From Competibacter_A sp037045685 (GTDB taxonomy: Bacteria; Pseudomonadota; Gammaproteobacteria; Competibacterales; Competibacteraceae), in contig JBAOII010000036.1 in the NCBI GenBank assembly GCA_037045685.1, positions 62,001 to 126,000 of the forward strand: 64,000 nucleotides of DNA, given 5' to 3'. A program made the translations under genes and the position numbers. This document shows positions 17,732 through 29,089 of this stretch, in pieces (positions within the stretch are counted from its first letter, which is position 1; every line of letters starts with the position of its first letter). The notes under the pieces were generated by a model. The model was not told the origin of the DNA. It did no database searches and saw only the letters and a program-made list of their open reading frames with translations.

Positions 17732-19816
17732 ATGGAGAATGGGTCTGTTTTAGCGCGTATCAGCACTGCCAAGCGACTGTGGTTGCTGTCGGGAATTTTT
17801 ATTCTGGGGATCGTGGGCATGGCGAGCCGCGATCTGAGCGATTTCAGAACTCAATTGTTCCAGGATCGCGCCGTCGCCACGCAACAATTGGCCGAATCTG
17901 CGCACAGCATTTTGGTTCGCTATCACGCCTTGGCCGCCAGCGGCAAGCTGAGCGAGGATGCCGCCAAACAAGCGGCGCTGGAAACCATCAAGAACCTGCG
18001 CTACGGCGAAAAGGACTATTTCTGGGTCAACGACATGCATCCGAGAATGGTGATGCATCCGTTCAAGCCAGACCTGGACGGCAAGGATTTGCGGGATTTT
18101 AAAGACCCGGCCGGCAAGCATTTGTTCGTCGAGATGGTGGAAACCGTCAAAAAGGATGGCGCGGGATTGGTGCCGTATCTGTGGCCGAAACCGGGTGCAG
18201 AACAGCCCGTTTCTAAGGTTTCTTACGTCAAGGAATTCAAGCCTTGGGGCTGGATCGTCGGCACCGGCATCTACGTGGACGATGTCGATCGGTTGTTCAA
18301 GGAACAGCTTTTGAAAAACGGCGGCTTGAGCGTGGGGCTGATTCTCGTGTTGGCGATTATTGGCTATTGGATAACCCGCAGCATCGTTCGACCGATCAAC
18401 GCGGCTGTCGCGGTGGCAGGTCGAATCGCCGAAGGGGATCTGAAAACCGATATCGTGGTGGCCGGCCGCGATGAACTCGCCCGCTTGCTGAGCGCCATGC
18501 GGGAAATGTCCGCGAAACTCGGCGAGATTGTGGCGAGCGCGATGAACTCGTCCCGGCAAATGACGGCGGCGGCGGGCGCGCTGGCCCAGGACAGCGTCGA
18601 TCTTTCGCGGCGCACCGAGCAGCAAGCCACGGCGCTGGAAGAAACCGCTTCCGCGATGGAAGAGTTGACCGGGACGGTCAAGCAAAGCGCCGACAACGCC
18701 GAGCGCGCCAGCCGGTTGGCGATCACCACCCGCAGCCAGGCCGAACAGGGCGGGCAGGCGGTGGAACGGACGATGGCCGCGATGAGCGCGATCCACCAGA
18801 GCAGCAAGAAAATCGCCGACATCATCGGGGTGATCGACGAGATCGCCTTCCAGACCAACCTGCTGGCGCTGAACGCGGCGGTGGAAGCTGCGCGGGCGGG
18901 CGAGCAGGGGCGGGGTTTCGCCGTGGTCGCGGGCGAGGTGCGCAAGCTGGCCCAGCGCAGCGCGGATGCCGCCAAGGAGATCAAGGCGCTGATCGGCGAC
19001 AGCGTGGCCAAGGTCGATGACGGCGGCAAGCTGGTCGAACAGTCCGGTCACACCCTCAAAGACATCGTGACCGCCATCAAGCAGGTCAGCGACATCGTCG
19101 CCGAGATGGCCGCTACCGCCCGCGAGCAGGCCGGCGGTATCGAGCAGACCAGCAAGGCGATTTCGCAGATGGATCAGGTCACCCAGCAAAACGTCGCCCT
19201 GGCCGAGCAGGCCGCCGCCGCCAGCGAAGCCATGAGCGAGCAGGCCGGCGAGCTTCAGCGGGTGATGGAGTTTTTCAAGACGTACGACACCGGGCGGGAC
19301 TCGGCAACCGACGCGGCCGCTTGGTCCGGCCGAGAAAGCGCGGGCGACAAACCCGCTCTGGTCGTCTGGACCGATGCGCTGAGCGTGAACGACCCCGAAA
19401 TCGACCAGCAGCACCGGCAGTTGATCGACATCATCAATTCGCTCCACGCAGCCATGGTCGCGGGTAAAGCCAAGCAGGTGATCGGCGATCTGACCGACCG
19501 CTGGATGGAATACACCGTTCGCCATTTTCAATATGAGGAAAAGCGCATGGCGGCGTGCGGCTATCCCGATCTTGAAAACCATCGACGGCAGCACGCCAAA
19601 ATGGCGCAACGAGTGCGGGATATCAAAGAAAAAGCGAATAGCGGTCAAGGTTTGGTGGAGTTGGAAGCGAGAAAAATTCTCAAGGCATGGCTCACCGAGC
19701 ATATTAAGGGTAGCGACAAACAATATGTGCCTTACCTGGAAAAAGGCCGCTCCGGGAATAAGCCGGCGTCTCGTTTGAGTCGCGGCGTGGATGAAGCCGC
19801 CATCGCGCCCGTTTAA
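17732..19816 (+). CDS. Methyl-accepting chemotaxis protein with C-terminal bacteriohemerythrin domain
   Basis: A 694-residue receptor. Membrane helix about 10-30; single Cache with YFWVNDMHPRMVMHPFKPD and the closing WIVGTGIYVDDV; membrane helix about 190-210; HAMP; MCP signalling domain with LALNAAVEAARAGEQGRGFA; then residues about 545-675 form a hemerythrin domain with its iron ligands (QQHRQL, RHFQYEE, ENHRRQH, HIKGSD). Such receptors, like DcrH of Desulfovibrio, sense oxygen through a di-iron site. AGAGGTGG lies before the ATG. The hemerythrin unit replaces the C-terminal CheR pentapeptide seen in other receptors here. Confidence 0.93.
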   Translation: MENGSVLARISTAKRLWLLSGIFILGIVGMASRDLSDFRTQLFQDRAVATQQLAESAHSILVRYHALAASGKLSEDAAKQAALETIKNLRYGEKDYFWVNDMHPRMVMHPFKPDLDGKDLRDFKDPAGKHLFVEMVETVKKDGAGLVPYLWPKPGAEQPVSKVSYVKEFKPWGWIVGTGIYVDDVDRLFKEQLLKNGGLSVGLILVLAIIGYWITRSIVRPINAAVAVAGRIAEGDLKTDIVVAGRDELARLLSAMREMSAKLGEIVASAMNSSRQMTAAAGALAQDSVDLSRRTEQQATALEETASAMEELTGTVKQSADNAERASRLAITTRSQAEQGGQAVERTMAAMSAIHQSSKKIADIIGVIDEIAFQTNLLALNAAVEAARAGEQGRGFAVVAGEVRKLAQRSADAAKEIKALIGDSVAKVDDGGKLVEQSGHTLKDIVTAIKQVSDIVAEMAATAREQAGGIEQTSKAISQMDQVTQQNVALAEQAAAASEAMSEQAGELQRVMEFFKTYDTGRDSATDAAAWSGRESAGDKPALVVWTDALSVNDPEIDQQHRQLIDIINSLHAAMVAGKAKQVIGDLTDRWMEYTVRHFQYEEKRMAACGYPDLENHRRQHAKMAQRVRDIKEKANSGQGLVELEARKILKAWLTEHIKGSDKQYVPYLEKGRSGNKPASRLSRGVDEAAIAPV

Positions 19817-19887
19817 ATGGCGAATGTGTTGGGATGAAAGCGAACCGTTAATCTCTAAACCTCGCATTTGAAAAGGAAAAGTTATCA

Positions 19888-21920
19888 ATGAGTGGCAATG
19901 AGAAAAGAAAAGCATTCCGGATGAACATTCGCCTGAAGATTTTGCTGGGCTTTTTTGCGGTGCTGCTGATCCTGCTGGCGCTGGGGGGCACGGCGGTGTT
20001 CAACCTCAGCAGCATCCGCGCCGAATTCGACGGGCTGGTGGAGGCGACCCAGGTCGAGCGCTTCGCCTACCGGACGATCGAGGAGGAAAAGAACTACCTG
20101 CTGGATGAAAAGGAGGAAAGCCGCGCCAGCGCCATGAAGAACATCGACACCATCGTGGCCGCGCTGGACGCCATCGACAAGACTTCGCACGACCCGGCGC
20201 TGCTGCAACGCTCGAAGGAGGCGCGGGCGGCGACGCTGGACTACCGCAAGGGCTACGAAAACGGGGTGGCGGCGCTGAAGGCCAACAAGGAAGCGGTCAA
20301 GACCATGAACGAGCAGGGATTGCGGGTCGTCAAGCTGGCCGACGACTACTACCAGGCCACCAAGAAGGAAGCCGCGCTGTGGGTGTACATCACCGCGCTG
20401 CGGATCATGAAGGCCGAGAAAGAGGAGCGCCTCAACAAGAATCGCCAATTCTACAAGGAAATGCTCGACCAGCGCGCCCACCTGACCCGCTACTACAACG
20501 AACTCGATTCCGCCGGAACGGACGACAAGGTCAACCAGGCCCGCAAGGCGACCGAGGACTATTTCAAGGCGGCGGCGGCCTGGATCGAAAACGACGACAA
20601 ACTGAACAAGGAAATCCTGCCCAAGATGAGCCAGCAGGGCGCGGAGGTGATCCGGTTGGCCTACGATGCCGCCGGCGACGCCGCCAAGGGCATGATCGCC
20701 ACCCAGAACCTGAGCAACACCATCATCGTGGCCGGCGTCGCCCTCGCCCTCGCGCTCGGCGTGATCATCGCCCTCGTGCTGGCCAACCTGATCGCCCGGC
20801 CGCTGGTGTACGGCGTCAATTTCGCCAAGACCATCGCCGACGGCAACCTGACCCGGCGCATCGAGCCGCAATACCTGCGGCGCGGCGACGAGATCGGCGA
20901 TCTGGCGCAGGCGCTGGACGAGATGGCCGGGCAGCTCCAGAAGATGGTCGGCCAAGTCACCCGGTCCACCGGCCAAGTGAACTCCGCCGCCGCCGAGATC
21001 GCCCAGGGCAGCGCCGACCTGTCGCAGCGCACCGAAGAGCAGGCCAGCGCGCTTGGAGGAAACCGCCTCCTCGATGGAGGAACTCACCTCCACGGTCAAG
21101 CAGAGCGCCGAGCACGCCGGGCAGGCCAACCAGCTCGCCGGGGCCGCCCGCAACCAGGCCGAGCAGGGCGGGCAGGTGGTGGACCGGGCGATCGGCGCCA
21201 TGAGCGCGATCAACCAGAGCAGCCGCAAGATCGCCGACATCATCGGGGTGATCGACGAGATCGCCTTCCAGACCAACCTGCTGGCGCTGAACGCCGCCGT
21301 CGAGGCCGCCCGCGCCGGCGAGCAGGGGCGGGGCTTCGCCGTGGTCGCCGGCGAAGTGCGGAAACTCGCCCAGCGCAGCGCCGACGCCGCCAAGGAGATC
21401 AAGGCGCTGATCACCGACAGCGTGGCCAAGGTCGAGGACGGCGGCAAGCTGGTGGACAACGCCGGGCAGACCCTCAAGGAGATCGTGACCTCGATCAAGA
21501 AGGTGAGCGACATCGTGGCCGAGATGGCCGCCGCCGCCCGCGAGCAGGCCACCGGCATCGAGCAGGTCAACAAAGCCATCCTGCAGATGGACCAGGTCAC
21601 CCAGCAGAACGCCGCGCTGGTCGAGCAGACCGCCGCCGCCAGCCACTCGATGGGCGACCAGGCCCAGGAGCTGCAGCGGCTCATGAGCTTCTTCACGCTG
21701 GAGGCCGGCGCGCTCGCGGCCGGTCCGGCGGCGGTGCACGCCCCGAGGGCCGCCGCCAAGATGCCGGCCAAACCGAAAGCCGGCCCCGGTTGCCGCGTAC
21801 GCCGCCCGGCCCTCGGTCAAACCGGACACGGCCCACGCCCGTCCCGCGCTGCAAACCGGTTCCGGTCGGGAAAAAAGCGCCCGCACCGCCTCGGCTTCCG
21901 AGGAGTGGGAAGAGTTTTAG
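19888..21920 (+). pseudogene. Methyl-accepting chemotaxis protein (helical-bundle sensor), two frameshifts
   Basis: A receptor of about 677 residues if frames are joined. Membrane helix about 15-35; long helical periplasmic bundle (HBM-like, about 40-265); membrane helix about 275-297; HAMP; MCP signalling domain. An extra T near 21053 (GCGCTTGGAGG where sister genes have GCGCTGGAGG) shifts the frame at SALEETASS, and an extra C near 21787 shifts it again in the variable tail. With both removed the protein ends EEWEEF, a W-x-x-F pentapeptide of the CheR-binding type. The conservation of that end out of frame suggests sequencing error rather than decay. AAAAGGAAAAG precedes the ATG. Confidence 0.85.
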
Positions 21921-22067
21921 CCTTCCACGAATTTCCCCTGCAATTTAAATTGTTGGGTTCGGTGAGCGCGTCCGGTCTCGCTCGCCAGCGAGAAAGAAGG
22001 AGAGCGAACACTTTGCGCGGCGCACAAATCGGCCAACGGTTTAGCAATCGGTTTTGAGGAAGCAACA

Positions 22068-24286
22068 ATGCGAAAGAAGGCAATATTTGCCCGGATCGGG
22101 GCGTGGAACATCGGAACCAAGCTGGCCATGCTGGTTCCGCTCGTAATCGCTTTGGTCTTCGCTGGGCCTGCTTGGTTGATAACCCGTTCGACGGCTCGTT
22201 TTATAGAAGATCAATCTATATTGGAGACTTCCACCAAGATTCGAGGCATCCTGGACATGACCAAAACCGGCATCGAAGGCTTCAAAAAAGAAGCGGATTA
22301 TTCGATGCAGATATTTCTCTACCATTTTCCGGACCGTTTTTCGTTGGACTCGACCCGTGCCGTCGAAATGGCGGGCCAGTTGGTGCCAGCGCTCGAAAAC
22401 GGTGATCGCTCCCTCAATTTGGATTTCGCTATACCCGACGAATTCCAAAAGCGAACCGGTGCGGTCAGCACGATATTCGTCAAGAAAGACGACGATTTCT
22501 TGAGAATCTCGACTTCCCTGAAAAAAGAAAACGGCGAGCGCGCCATTGGTACCGTTCTCGATCACCAGCATCCCGCCTATGGCCGTTTGCTCGAAGGCGA
22601 ATCTTATCACGGCATGGCAGACCTGTTCGGCAAAGAGTACATGACCAAATATCAACCCGTTCAGGATGAAGGCGGCAGGATTATTGGCGCCCTTTTCGTG
22701 GGTATCGACGTCAGTGCGGAAGTCAAAAAATCGATCAAAGATAAAATTAAGTCGACCAAAATCGGCGAAACGGGCTACTTTTTCGTGCTGAACGCCAAGC
22801 CGGGGCCATCGTATGGAAAATTCGTCGTGCATCCGGCCAAGGAAGGCGAAACCGCCCTGGAAACCAAGGATAGCGACGGGCGCGCTTTTTTGAAGGAGAT
22901 GATCGAACTCAAGAGCGGCACCATGCGCTATCCCTGGTTAAACCGGGAGCTGGGCGAAACCGTTCCCCGGGAAAAAATGGTCGTTTTCGATCGCGCGGAC
23001 GATTTGAACTGGATCGTCGCCGGCGGTACGTATCTCGACGAACTCAACCGCGAAGCCTCGGCGAAAGCGCGACAGCTCGCGCTATTGGGCCTTTTTACCG
23101 TCGTCGTGGCGTCGGCGTTTCTTTTCTTTGCCATCAGGCGACTGGTTGCCCGCCCGTTGCGCGTCGCGACCGAGGCGGCGATCCGCATGGCCAACGGCGA
23201 CCTGACGGTGCAAGTTGACGTGCGCTCGAAGGACGAGATCGGCCAGTTGTTGCAGGCCATGCAAACCATGAACACCGAATTGCGACGGATCATGGGCCAA
23301 ATCACGCAAACCACCGCGCAGGTCAATGCCGCCGCCGCCGAAATCGCCCAGGGCAGCGGCGACCTGGCGCAGCGCACCGAGGAGCAGGCATCGGCACTGG
23401 AAGAGACCGCCTCCAGCATGGAAGAGCTGACCGGCACGGTCGAGCAGAGCGCCGAGCACGCCGGGCAAGCCAACCAACTCGCCGTCGCCGCCCGGTCGCA
23501 GGCCGAGCAGGGCGGCCAAGTGGTCGATCAAGCGATCACCGCCATGTCGGCGATCAACCAGAGCAGCCGCAAGATCGCCGACATCATCGGGGTGATCGAC
23601 GAGATCGCCTTCCAGACCAACCTGCTGGCCCTGAACGCGGCGGTGGAAGCGGCGCGGGCGGGCGAGCAGGGGCGGGGCTTCGCCGTGGTCGCCGGCGAGG
23701 TCCGCAAGCTGGCCCAGCGCAGCGCCGACGCCGCCAAGGAGATCAAGGCGCTGATCACCGACAGCGTGGCCAAGGTCGCCGACGGCGGCCGGCTGGTCGA
23801 GCAATCCGGCCACACGCTGAAAGAGATCGTCACCGCCATCAAGAAGGTGAGCGACATCGTGGCCGAGATGGCCGCCGCCGCCCGCGAGCAGGCCACCGGC
23901 ATCGAGCAGGTCAACAAAGCCATCCTGCAGATGGACCAGGTCACCCAGCAGAACGCCGCGCTGGTCGAGCAGACCGCCGCCGCCAGCCACTCGATGGGCG
24001 ACCAGGCATCGTCAACTGCAACGGCCTGATGGGCTTTTTCAAGCTGGATGAGCGCGATGCGCGGCGGCGAACGGTGGCGACCGCGCCGTGACGGCTGCGA
24101 CCCAGCCGCCAAACCGCGTACCGAATTGCGGCCCGGTCCAGCCGTGGCGGGACAACGCACGTCCGTCACCGCCGACAAACCGGCTGCCGCCAAGGCGCAA
24201 ACCTGTAGTCCAAGTCCGATTTCGGTCGCGATAAAAAACGCCCGCGACCGCCTCCTCGGCCGTCGGAGGAGTGGGAGGAGTTTTAG
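22068..24286 (+). pseudogene. Methyl-accepting chemotaxis protein (Cache3/Cache2-type sensor), frameshifted tail
   Basis: The open frame gives 653 residues to 24029. Membrane helix about 20-42; large periplasmic sensor with FVKKDDDFLRISTSL, HPAYGRLLEGESYHG and GETGYFFVLNAKPG, like the Cache3-Cache2 fusion; membrane helix about 340-360; HAMP; full signalling hairpin. At about 24009-24030 the sequence differs from sister genes by an extra A, several substitutions and an extra C, ending the frame early. The usual tail (LMGFFKLD) and a terminal EEWEEF with TAG at 24284-24286 are still present in other frames. The sensor and signalling parts are intact, so the product may still work. Confidence 0.85.
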
Positions 24287-25105
24287 CCGCTGATCAATGA
24301 AGGACCGTGATAAGAGTAATATCGGCGCTAATGCGGTGAGCATTCTGGTAGGCAGGCCGAAATTCGAGATAACAATCTCGATATTCAAAAATTGCGAGCG
24401 CAGAGACAATATTCATCATGTTCAAGAATCTCAAGCATTCTGCACTCGCTATTCTTTATATGCTTTGGGAGTAATTCGAACGGCTCGTTAGGAATCAGTC
24501 CTGCTGGTGAGCGTCGCGGGAGAGCCGCTTATTACAGAGGGCTGGCTGAAATGGCGTCCGTAAATGCCGAAGGTTTGCGACCGAATATCGCCGAGGCCAA
24601 GCGCTTCAACGCAGGCGATTTCGGTGGTGACGATGCGACATTTCAGGAATTGTCAGATGCTGCAACCCGTGAACTGGTTGGCGGTCAGATTCGTTCCTCG
24701 CTCGACGGCAATGAGCGTTATCAAGGCCGTCCATGTGACGTATCGGACCCAACTTCGACGAGATGATGGCTCGCGCATCAAGGCGGTCGGCGGCACAAAC
24801 ATCACGAACTCCGGAACGCATAGAAGATCGATTCGCAGCCTTATCGGACTGATGATGATCCAATAACGATATTCAGATCGAGGCCATTGCAGATCAGGAT
24901 TTTGCGTTCGATGGCAAACGCAAAGGAGATGACGTGCAAAAAAACGAAATGGTAGTTGAAATCCCGGCAGTCGGTATCGGGCAAAGACCCGTTCGGCATG
25001 GAGTTCTAATCGAAAACGTACCATACCAAAGAAGGTAACCATGAGGTTATCGGCGTTGGCGGAGTAATTTGCCAACACGCAAGTTATGGCAGCGCACGCT
25101 ATCTC
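24287..25105 (+). other. Degenerate region, probable broken N-terminus of the next receptor
   Basis: The stretch has no long credible gene. At 24418 an ATG reads MFKNLKHSALAILYML, like an MCP N-terminus, then stops; pieces such as GLAEMASVNAEGL and DAATRELVGGQIRSSL follow in other frames. It leads into the HBM-like helices at 25106. Base composition is lower in GC than the flanking genes. I take it as the decayed or badly sequenced start of the 25106-26631 receptor. Confidence 0.45.
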
Positions 25106-26631
25106 ATGCTGAAATACGATGCATTTCATGCGCGCGAGGATTTCGATAAAGCCAAGGAGACGATGGTCGTCAAAGTGGGGGCAGCGGAAAAGGCGCTCGC
25201 CGAAGGCGTCAAGGGTTCGTATCAAGATTTCCTTAAGCAGTTTAGCCAGCAACATAAAGCCTATGTGGACTTGTTGCCCACTCAACAGTACGAAGAAATA
25301 GGCAATTTGATCAATAACACGTTAGAACGGATCGGGCCTGAGATCACCAAAGCCACGGAAGAGCTGAAAGCTTCTCGCAAGGCCGCCCAGGACGCTCTGG
25401 GACCGAAGGTGCAGCAAGCGAACGAGCTGGCCGTTTCGGTCGTGACCTGGCTGTCGGCGGGAGCGGTGCTGCTGGGCATCGCGCTGGCCTGGCTGCTGGT
25501 GCGGGTGATCCGCCGGCCCATCGGCGGGGAGCCGGTCGAGATGGCGGCGCTGACCCAACAGATCGCCCACGGCGATTTGACGGTGCGGTTCGAGAACACC
25601 GGGCAGGAGACCGGCATCTACGCCGCCATGCGCGACATGGCCGGGCAGTTGAAAGACATGGTGAGCAAGGTGACGCAAGCCACCGCGCAGGTGAATTCGG
25701 CCGCCGCCGAGATCGCCCAGGGCAGCGGCGACCTGGCGCAGCGCACCGAAGAGCAGGCCAGCGCGCTGGAAGAGACCGCCTCCAGCATGGAAGAGCTGAC
25801 CTCCACGGTCAAGCAGAGCGCCGAGCACGCCGGGCAGGCCAACCAGCTCGCCGGCGCCGCCCGGCAACCAGGCCGAGCAGGGCGGGCAGGTGGTGGACCG
25901 GGCCGATCGGCGCCATGAGCGCGATCCACCAGAGCAGCACGCAAGATCGCCGACATCATCGGGGTGATCGACGAGATCGCCTTCCAGACCAACCTGCTGG
26001 CGCTTGAACGCCGCGGTGGAAGCCGCCCGCGCCGGCGAGCAGGGGCGGGGCTTCGCCGTGGTCGCGGGCGAGGTGCGCAAGCTGGCCCAGCGCAGCGCCG
26101 ACGCCGCCAAGGAGATCAAGGCGCTGATCACCGACAGCGTGGCCAAGGTCGAGGACGGCGGCAAGCTGGTGGACAACGCCGGGCAGACCCTGAAAGAGAT
26201 CGTGACCTCGATCAAGAAGGTGAGCGACATCGTGGCCGAGATGGCCGCCGCCAGCCCGCGAGCAGGCCACCGGCATCGAGCAGGTCAACAAAGCCATCCT
26301 GCAGATGGACCAGGTCACCCAGCAGAACGCCGCGCTGGTCGAGCAGACCGCCGCCGCCAGCCACTCGATGGGCGACCAGGCTCAGGAGCTGCAACGGCTG
26401 ATGGGCTTTTTCAGGCTGGACGGGCAAGGATCGAGTGCGCCGGTACCTACCGCTGCGACCAGACCCAAGGCCGCGAGCAAAGCGCCAGCGGGATTGCGAT
26501 CGGTACGGGGCGGCGATCAGAGGATGGCCGCCGCCGCCGTCAAGCTGGCCAGCGCCAAGGTCCGGCCGCTGGCCGAAAAGAAACTCGCGACCATGGCAGC
26601 GGGTGCTGCCGAGGAGTGGGAAGCGTTTTAA
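25106..26631 (+). pseudogene. Methyl-accepting chemotaxis protein, multiply frameshifted
   Basis: Remaining parts: helical periplasmic sensor (GSYQDFLKQFSQQHKAYVDL), membrane helix about residues 110-132 of the open piece, HAMP, and an MCP signalling domain nearly identical in DNA to neighbouring receptors. Five single extra bases relative to the sisters break it: near 25863 (G), 25903 (C), 25939 (A), 26004 (T) and 26253 (A). After the fifth the frame runs to a terminal EEWEAF, again a CheR-type pentapeptide. The last insertion (GCC-A-GCCCGCG) also occurs in the minus-strand receptor near 42939. The 5' end is unclear. Confidence 0.8.
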
Positions 26632-26684
26632 CAGCGCAAAACCCCCCTATCTTTTTGAGAGCGAAAGATTAGGAGTAAAAAGGA

Positions 26685-26720
26685 ATGAAAGTTAATTATT
26701 TTGGTGGTCGTAGAGAATAA
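26685..26720 (+). CDS. Possible 11-codon leader ORF before the CZB receptor
   Basis: An ATG with a strong AGGAGTAAAAAGGA ribosome site opens a frame MKVNYFGGRRE that stops 4 bases before the ATG of the next MCP, whose own ribosome site is weak. It could couple translation into the receptor gene. It is too short to judge from sequence alone. Confidence 0.2.
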   Translation: MKVNYFGGRRE

Positions 26721-26724
26721 CGGG

Positions 26725-29070
26725 ATGAAAAATCTAAAAATCGCTCATAAACTGGGCTTGCTTATCCTGTTTGCTTTAGCCGGCTTTATGGGAATTGGGT
26801 TGATTTATGTGTACGGCCTTAAAATCCAAGAAGAAGCCTTGATTCAACAACAGCGTATCGCGAAAATCACCGAATTGGTCAACAAGATTCACAACGACAC
26901 TTTAAACGCGCGCCGCCGCGAAAAGGAATTTTTGCTCCACCGCAAGATGGTCGATGCCGATGAGCACGCCAATACGATGGCGGAACTGCTCCAGAAACTC
27001 GACGAGCTGCAAACCCTACTCCATGACCCCCAGCAACGCGCCGTGGTCGATGGCATGCGGCAATCGCTAAAAACCTATCAGGATGGATTTCAGCGGGTGG
27101 TCGCCCTGCAAACTCAAATCGGTTTGGATGAAGACAGCGGTTTGCAGGGAGATATCGCCAAAGCGGTCAGTACAGTGGAGGAAACCATCGAAATGGCCGA
27201 CGATGTCAAGTTGAATAACGGTTTGTTGCTGTTACACCAGTACCAAACCGATTATTTGGCCAAACAAGATGAGCAGTACCTCGAAAAATTCAAGAAAACG
27301 CTGTCGCGTTTTTCCAATTTGCTGGCCGTGGCCGAGATTACCGATGGGACCAAAGCCGAAGTCGAGCGGGAATTGGCGATCTACCGTGATCGGTTCCTGG
27401 CTTGGGTGGATGCGATCAAAGCCAGCAACGCGCAGGTGGATATCCTGAGCCAAGCCGCCCACGAACTCGAACCGAATTTCGAGCGATTGCTTGAGGAAGG
27501 CCGCAAAATGGCGGCGGCCGATTTGGAATATCAGCAGCGACAACGCCGCTGGACGACCTGGCTGATGGCGACGACCATCGGCGTCATCGGCGCGGTTCTC
27601 GTCGCGTTCCTGATTTTGCTGACGCGGCGCATCGTCCGATCCTTGCGGCAAGGGGTCCAGCTCGCCGAGCGGCTGGCCAAGGGCGATTTGACGGCTCGGA
27701 TGGACGTGGCCGCCACCGACGAAATCGGCCAATTGCTGCGGGCCATGCAAACCATGAACGCGGAATTGCGGCAGATCGTGGGAGACGTGAGCGGCGCGAC
27801 CGCTCAGGTCAACACCGCCGCGTCCGAGATCGCCCAGGGCAGCGCCGACTTGGCGCAGCGCACCGAAGAGCAGGCCTCGGCCCTGGAGGAGACCTCCTCC
27901 TCGATGGAGGAACTCACCGCCGCCGTCAAGCAGAGCGCCGAGCACGCCGGACAAGCCAATCAACTGGCGAGCGCCGCCCGTTCGCAGGCCGGACAGGGCG
28001 GGCAGGTGGTCGAGCGAGCGGTGACGGCGATGGGCGCCATCCACCAGAGCAGCCGCAAGATCGCCGACATCATCGGCGTGATCGACGAGATCGCCTTCCA
28101 GACCAACCTGCTGGCCTTGAACGCGGCGGTGGAAGCGGCGCGGGCGGGCGAGCAGGGGCGGGGCTTCGCGGTGGTGGCCGGCGAGGTCCGAAAGCTGGCC
28201 CAGCGCAGCGCCGACGCCGCCAAGGAGATCAAGGCGCTGATCGGCGACAGCGTCAGCAAGGTCGCCGACGGGGAAAAACTGGTCGAGCAGTCCGGCCAGA
28301 CGCTCAAAGAGATCGTCGCCGCGATCAAGAAGGTCACCGACATCGTCGCCGAGATGGCCGCCGCCGCCTGCGAAGAGGCCAGCGGCATCGAGCAGGTCAA
28401 CCGGGCCATCCTGCAAATGGATCAGGTCACCCAGCAGAACGCCGCGCTGGTCGAGCAGACCGCCGCCGCCAGCCAGTCGATGGGCGAGCAGGCGCGCGAA
28501 TTGCACAAGCTCATGGGCTTTTTCAAATTGGACCGAGGCGATTTGATCGCTCCGAGCGACCTGCCGGCACGCGAAGCCGAGACCGCGCGCCCATCGCGAG
28601 ACGGCGGCCAATCGCGCGGGTTCGATCCCGCCAAAAAAGGGTCCGGAGGATCGATACTCGCGAGCGGCAACGCGCTCGATTTCGCGATGGCCAAGAACAA
28701 GCATCTGGCCTGGAAGGCGCGACTGCGCCGCTATTTGAACGGCCAGGAGACCTTGCCCGAAACGCAGTTGGCTTCGTCCCGGGAGTGCGATCTGGGTAAA
28801 TGGCTTTATGCCAGTGGCATGAAACAGTACGGTCATCTCCACGAAATGGAGGATATGGAGAAAGAGCACGCCGAATTCCACGCCAGGATCAAGACCGTGG
28901 TTGCGTTGCAGAAAGGCGGCCGGCTGGAGCAGGCCGAAGCCGAACTGGCCGAGGTCGAGAGCCTGTCGGACAAAATCGTGTCCCTGCTCAATCGCCTGGA
29001 ACACAAGCTGGCGGCGGCCGGCACGCCGCCGCGCCAATCGTGGCGGCCACCGCCACCGCTGAACCGTTAA
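26725..29070 (+). CDS. Methyl-accepting chemotaxis protein with C-terminal CZB zinc-binding domain
   Basis: A 781-residue receptor starting MKNLKIAHKLG. Membrane helix about 9-30; helical periplasmic bundle (HBM-like, about 35-275; TLNARRREKEFLL is typical); membrane helix about 285-305; HAMP; MCP signalling domain; then a CZB domain (about 650-765) with HLAWKARLRRYLNG, the C-x-LGKW element CDLGKWLYASG, and HAEFHARI, supplying His-Cys-His-His zinc ligands. CZB domains in chemoreceptors bind zinc and can sense oxidants such as hypochlorous acid. The gene is directly upstream of chemosensory cluster 2. It is intact, unlike the three receptors before it. Confidence 0.92.
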   Translation: MKNLKIAHKLGLLILFALAGFMGIGLIYVYGLKIQEEALIQQQRIAKITELVNKIHNDTLNARRREKEFLLHRKMVDADEHANTMAELLQKLDELQTLLHDPQQRAVVDGMRQSLKTYQDGFQRVVALQTQIGLDEDSGLQGDIAKAVSTVEETIEMADDVKLNNGLLLLHQYQTDYLAKQDEQYLEKFKKTLSRFSNLLAVAEITDGTKAEVERELAIYRDRFLAWVDAIKASNAQVDILSQAAHELEPNFERLLEEGRKMAAADLEYQQRQRRWTTWLMATTIGVIGAVLVAFLILLTRRIVRSLRQGVQLAERLAKGDLTARMDVAATDEIGQLLRAMQTMNAELRQIVGDVSGATAQVNTAASEIAQGSADLAQRTEEQASALEETSSSMEELTAAVKQSAEHAGQANQLASAARSQAGQGGQVVERAVTAMGAIHQSSRKIADIIGVIDEIAFQTNLLALNAAVEAARAGEQGRGFAVVAGEVRKLAQRSADAAKEIKALIGDSVSKVADGEKLVEQSGQTLKEIVAAIKKVTDIVAEMAAAACEEASGIEQVNRAILQMDQVTQQNAALVEQTAAASQSMGEQARELHKLMGFFKLDRGDLIAPSDLPAREAETARPSRDGGQSRGFDPAKKGSGGSILASGNALDFAMAKNKHLAWKARLRRYLNGQETLPETQLASSRECDLGKWLYASGMKQYGHLHEMEDMEKEHAEFHARIKTVVALQKGGRLEQAEAELAEVESLSDKIVSLLNRLEHKLAAAGTPPRQSWRPPPPLNR

Positions 29071-29089
29071 CAGAATTTAGGAGCCATCA

